DNA of 64,000 bases, from NCBI GenBank assembly GCA_027886175.1, contig JAJNNQ010000006.1, positions 372,001 through 436,000 on the forward strand, read 5' to 3'. Both the position numbers and the translations under genes were made by a program. Below, one piece after another: positions 60,801-64,000 of the stretch. The notes below the pieces were generated by a model that was not told the origin of the DNA, searched no databases, and saw only the letters and a program-made list of their open reading frames with translations. Origin of the DNA: Phylloscopus collybita. Lineage: Eukaryota > Chordata > Aves > Passeriformes > Phylloscopidae. Position 1 is the stretch's first letter, and each line of letters opens with the position of its first letter.

Positions 60801-61148
60801 ACGAAATCTTGCGATTTTAATGAGCATTAATTGGGCAAGCTTCCGTCCATTTCCCTGCACTTCTGGCCACCCCATTCACTTTTATGGTTTTCGCTTGCTT
60901 TGGTCATTTTTGCAGGGTTTTTTTTTCCCTTTCATTTCTTAGACATCTTCTCCTATCTCTTGTTTTGCATGGCTTCCCTTCTTTTAGGATTTAAATTGGA
61001 GTCATTTTTGGTCAGTCTTGGCCTTTTTCAGTGGCCCTCAGTTCATCTCCGTCTCTTTGGTGGGAATCACTCCATTTCCAAATTTTCTCGGTTTTTTTCG
61101 CTTGCGCTGTTTTGGGTCATATCTCCTTTCCAGAGGGGTTGTTAGACT

Positions 61149-61974
61149 TTGTTCTCTGATTTCAAGATTTCGTTCCCTTTCCTGAAAGGAAGACTTTCCT
61201 TTCAGGAAAGGGAACGAAATCTTGCGATTTTAATGAGCATTAATTGGGCAAGCTTCCGTCCATTTCCCTGCACTTCTGGCCACCCCATTCACTTTTATGG
61301 TTTTCGCTTGCTTTGGTCATTTTACCATGTTTTTTTTTTCCCTTTCATTTCTTAGACATCTTCTCCTATCTCTTGTTTTGCATGGCTTCCCTTCTTTTAG
61401 GATTTAAATTGGAGTCTTTTTTGCTAAGTCTTGGCCTTTTTCAGTGGCCCTCAGTTCATCTCCGTCTCTTTGGTGGGAATCACTCCATTTCCAAATTTTC
61501 TCGGTTTTTTTCGCTTGCGCTGTTTTGGGTCATATCTCCTTTCCAGAGGGGTTGTTGGACTTTGTTCTCTGATTTCAAGATTTCGTTCCCTTTCCTGAAA
61601 GGAAGACTTTCCTTTCAGGAAAGGGAACGAAATCTTGCGATTTTAATGAGCATTAATTGGGCAAGCTTCCGTCCATTTCCCTGCACTTCTGGCCACCCCA
61701 TTCACTTTTATGGTTTTCGCTTGCTTTGGTCATTTTTCCATGTTTTTTTTTTCCCTTTCATTTCTTAGACATCTTCTCCTATCTCTTGTTTTGCATGGCT
61801 TCCCTTCTTTTAGGATTTAAATTGGAGTCATTTTTGGTCAGTCTTGGCCTTTTTCAGTGGCCCTCAGTTCATCTCCGTCTCTTTGGTGGGAATCACTCCA
61901 TTTCCAAATTTTCTCGGTTTTTTTCGCTTGCGCTGTTTTGGGTCATATCTCCTTTCCAGAGGGGTTGTTAGACT
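61149..61974 (+). repeat. Dimeric unit (826 bp), copy 1
   Basis: A CATTTTACC monomer ending in TTGGAC is followed by a CCATG monomer. Similar pairs start at 40092, 43805, 48350, 52063, 54541 and 59084, which makes this dimer the commonest higher-order motif of the right third. Confidence 0.7.
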
Positions 61975-62800
61975 TTGTTCTCTGATTTCAAGATTTCGTT
62001 CCCTTTCCTGAAAGGAAGACTTTCCTTTCAGGAAAGGGAACGAAATCTTGCGATTTTAATGAGCATTAATTGGGCAAGCTTCCGTCCATTTCCCTGCACT
62101 TCTGGCCACCCCATTCACTTTTATGGTTTTCGCTTGCTTTGGTCATTTTACCATGTTTTTTTTTTCCCTTTCATTTCTTAGACATCTTCTCCTATCTCTT
62201 GTTTTGCATGGCTTCCCTTCTTTTAGGATTTAAATTGGAGTCTTTTTTGCTAAGTCTTGGCCTTTTTCAGTGGCCCTCAGTTCATCTCCGTCTCTTTGGT
62301 GGGAATCACTCCATTTCCAAATTTTCTCGGTTTTTTTCGCTTGCGCTGTTTTGGGTCATATCTCCTTTCCAGAGGGGTTGTTGGACTTTGTTCTCTGATT
62401 TCAAGATTTCGTTCCCTTTCCTGAAAGGAAGACTTTCCTTTCAGGAAAGGGAACGAAATCTTGCGATTTTAATGAGCATTAATTGGGCAAGCTTCCGTCC
62501 ATTTCCCTGCACTTCTGGCCACCCCATTCACTTTTATGGTTTTCGCTTGCTTTGGTCATTTTTCCATGTTTTTTTTTTCCCTTTCATTTCTTAGACATCT
62601 TCTCCTATCTCTTGTTTTGCATGGCTTCCCTTCTTTTAGGATTTAAATTGGAGTCTTTTTTGCTAAGTCTTGGCCTTTTTCAGTGGCCCTCAGTTCATCT
62701 CCGTCTCTTTGGTGGGAATCACTCCATTTCCAAATTTTCTCGGTTTTTTTCGCTTGCACTGTTTTGGGTCATATCTCCTTTCCAGAGGGGTTGTTAGACT
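61975..62800 (+). repeat. Dimeric unit (826 bp), copy 2
   Basis: Directly follows copy 1 with the same order. It differs in the second monomer: haplotype GCTAAG instead of GGTCAG, and TGCACTG instead of TGCGCTG. Confidence 0.7.
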
Positions 62801-63627
62801 TTGTTCTCTGATTTCAAGATTTCGTTCCCTTTCCTGAAAGGAAGACTTTCCTTTCAGGAAAGGGAACGAAATCTTGCGATTTTAATGAGCATTAATTGGG
62901 CAAGCTTCCGTCCATTTCCCTGCACTTCTGGCCACCCCATTCACTTTTATGGTTTTCGCTTGCTTTGGTCATTTTACCATGTTTTGTTTTTCCCTTTCAT
63001 TTCTTAGACATCTTCTCCTATCTCTTGTTTTGCATGGCTTCCCTTATTTTAGGATTTAAATTGGAGTCATTTTTGGTCAGTCTTGGCCTTTTTCAGTGGC
63101 CCTCAGTTCATCTCCGTCTCTTTGGTGGGAATCACTCCATTTCCAAATTTTCTCGGGTTTTTTCGCTTGCGCTGTTTTGGGTCATATCTCCTTTCCAGAG
63201 GGGTTGTTAGACTTTGTTCTCTGATTTCAAGATTTCGTTCCCTTTCCTGAAAGGAAGACTTTCCTTTCAGGAAAGGGAACGAAATCTTGCGATTTTAATG
63301 AGCATTAATTGGGCAAGCTTCCGTCCATTTCCCTGCACTTCTGGCCACCCCATTCACTTTTATGGTTTTCGCTTGCTTTGGTCATTTTTCCAGGGGTTTG
63401 TTTTTCCCTTTCATTTCTTAGACATCTTCTCCTATCTCTTGTTTTGCATGGCTTCCCTTCTTTTAGGATTTAAATTGGAGTCATTTTTGGTCAGTCTTGG
63501 CCTTTTTCAGTGGCCCTCAGTTCATCTCCGTCTCTTTGGTGGGAATCACTCCATTTCCAAATTTTCTCGGTTTTTTTCGCTTGCGCTGTTTTGGGTCATA
63601 TCTCCTTTCCAGAGGGGTTGTTAGACT

Positions 63628-64000
63628 TTGTTCTCTGATTTCAAGATTTCGTTCCCTTTCCTGAAAGGAAGACTTTCCTTTCAGGAAAGGGAACGAAATC
63701 TTGCGATTTTAATGAGCATTAATTGGGCAAGCTTCCGTCCATTTCCCTGCACTTCTGGCCACCCCATTCACTTTTATGGTTTTCGCTTGCTTTGGTCATT
63801 TTTCCATGTTTTTTTTTTCCCTTTCATTTCTTAGACATCTTCTCCTATCTCTTGTTTTGCATGGCTTCCCTTATTTTAGGATTTAAATTGGAGTCTTTTT
63901 TGCTAAGTCTTGGCCTTTTTCAGTGGCCCTCAGTTCATCTCCGTCTCTTTGGTGGGAATCACTCCATTTCCAAATTTTCTCGGTTTTTTTCGCTTGCGCT
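63628..64000 (+). repeat. Partial satellite monomer at the right edge (373 bp)
   Basis: Runs from TTGTTCTCTG to TTCGCTTGCGCT, lacking the last 40 bases of a full unit. The palindrome is intact at 63642-63703. The array continues beyond the window. Confidence 0.95.

Larger units (their letters stand above)
1..64000 (+). repeat. Satellite DNA array, ~413-bp monomer, about 155 head-to-tail copies
   Basis: The same ~413-bp unit fills the window without interruption or change of orientation. Phase is set at the TTG of TTGTTCTCTGATTTC. Monomer starts: 42, 455, 868, 1281, 1695, 2108, 2522, 2935, 3348, 3762, 4175, 4588, 5000, 5413, 5826, 6239, 6653, 7066, 7479, 7893, 8306, 8720, 9133, 9546, 9959, 10372, 10785, 11198, 11610, 12023, 12437, 12850, 13263, 13676, 14089, 14502, 14915, 15328, 15741, 16154, 16566, 16979, 17392, 17804, 18216, 18628, 19041, 19454, 19866, 20279, 20693, 21106, 21520, 21932, 22344, 22756, 23169, 23582, 23994, 24407, 24821, 25234, 25647, 26060, 26472, 26885, 27299, 27712, 28125, 28539, 28952, 29365, 29778, 30191, 30604, 31017, 31430, 31842, 32255, 32668, 33081, 33494, 33902, 34316, 34729, 35142, 35555, 35966, 36379, 36792, 37205, 37618, 38031, 38439, 38853, 39266, 39679, 40092, 40505, 40918, 41331, 41739, 42152, 42565, 42979, 43392, 43805, 44219, 44632, 45045, 45459, 45872, 46285, 46698, 47111, 47524, 47937, 48350, 48763, 49176, 49589, 49997, 50410, 50823, 51236, 51649, 52063, 52476, 52889, 53302, 53715, 54128, 54541, 54954, 55367, 55780, 56193, 56606, 57019, 57432, 57845, 58258, 58671, 59084, 59497, 59910, 60323, 60736, 61149, 61562, 61975, 62388, 62801, 63214, 63628. 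Mean spacing is 412.9 bp. Such arrays are typical of eukaryotic heterochromatin or centromeres; which of these applies here is inference. The family is not recognised. Confidence 0.98.

Noticed and set aside
42..63834. Hundreds of + strand reading frames of 60-136 codons, recurring once or twice per monomer
   Set aside because: They are the same satellite read repeatedly. Most start at TTG, two frames overlap in each monomer, frame continuity changes with one-base differences in the T tract, and there are no initiation or domain signals.
1..64000. rRNA, tRNA, LTR or other mobile-element fragments inside the array
   Set aside because: Every stretch read belongs to the 413-bp unit. Spacing never departs from 408-414 bp, so no insertion is present.

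Overview
The whole 64 kb window is one satellite DNA array. A monomer of about 413 bp is repeated head to tail, in one orientation, from the first base to the last. I count 154 complete monomers (42-63627) and two edge fragments. Successive monomers are mostly 412-414 bp apart (extremes 408 and 411) and differ from each other by only a few bases. I see no unique sequence, no transposon insertion, no orientation switch, no RNA gene, and no reading frame that looks like a gene. Long homogeneous satellite of this kind points to a eukaryotic nuclear chromosome, most likely pericentromeric, centromeric or other constitutive heterochromatin. I cannot name the species or the satellite family from sequence alone.

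The monomer (reference copy 42-454) is about 42% G+C and strongly strand-skewed: by hand count about 42% T, 23% C, 19% G and 16% A on the + strand. Its parts in order are a 62-bp palindrome (56-117) with perfect 29-bp arms around a 4-nt spacer, a small TTAATG/CATTAA dyad (123-136), a HindIII site (143-148), a hypervariable T-rich tract (211-235), a DraI site (296-301), a three-site diagnostic haplotype (310, 317, 319) and a T7 tract (398-404). Its two halves resemble each other at an offset of about 206 bp, so the monomer looks like an old dimer.

At larger scale the array is a patchwork of segmental duplications. There are a dimer at 868-2521, blocks repeated at offsets of 4131-4545 bp in the first 8.3 kb, an 8-monomer block repeated at 4956 bp (8.7-17 kb), an 8-monomer block repeated at 4128 bp (17.4-24.8 kb), a very clean 6-monomer tandem duplication of 2478 bp (22756-27711), a 12-monomer block repeated at about 8258 bp (38.4-51.6 kb) and 6-, 5- and 2-monomer units in the right third. 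Some variants are confined to one part of the array: GGTTATAT left of 15 kb, a one-base DraI-destroying deletion only at 18 and 22 kb, TTGGAC and TGCACTG only right of 33 kb, and CATTTTACC only right of 40 kb. This fits homogenisation by local unequal exchange or conversion.

The most notable element is the palindrome, present in every monomer (about 155 times). It could extrude as a cruciform or, if transcribed, fold into a 29-bp RNA hairpin. One copy (28966-29027) has its central spacer exactly reverse-complemented, and four copies share a 5-bp deletion in the right arm; both suggest the palindrome forms secondary structure or recombines. No protein-coding system was found.
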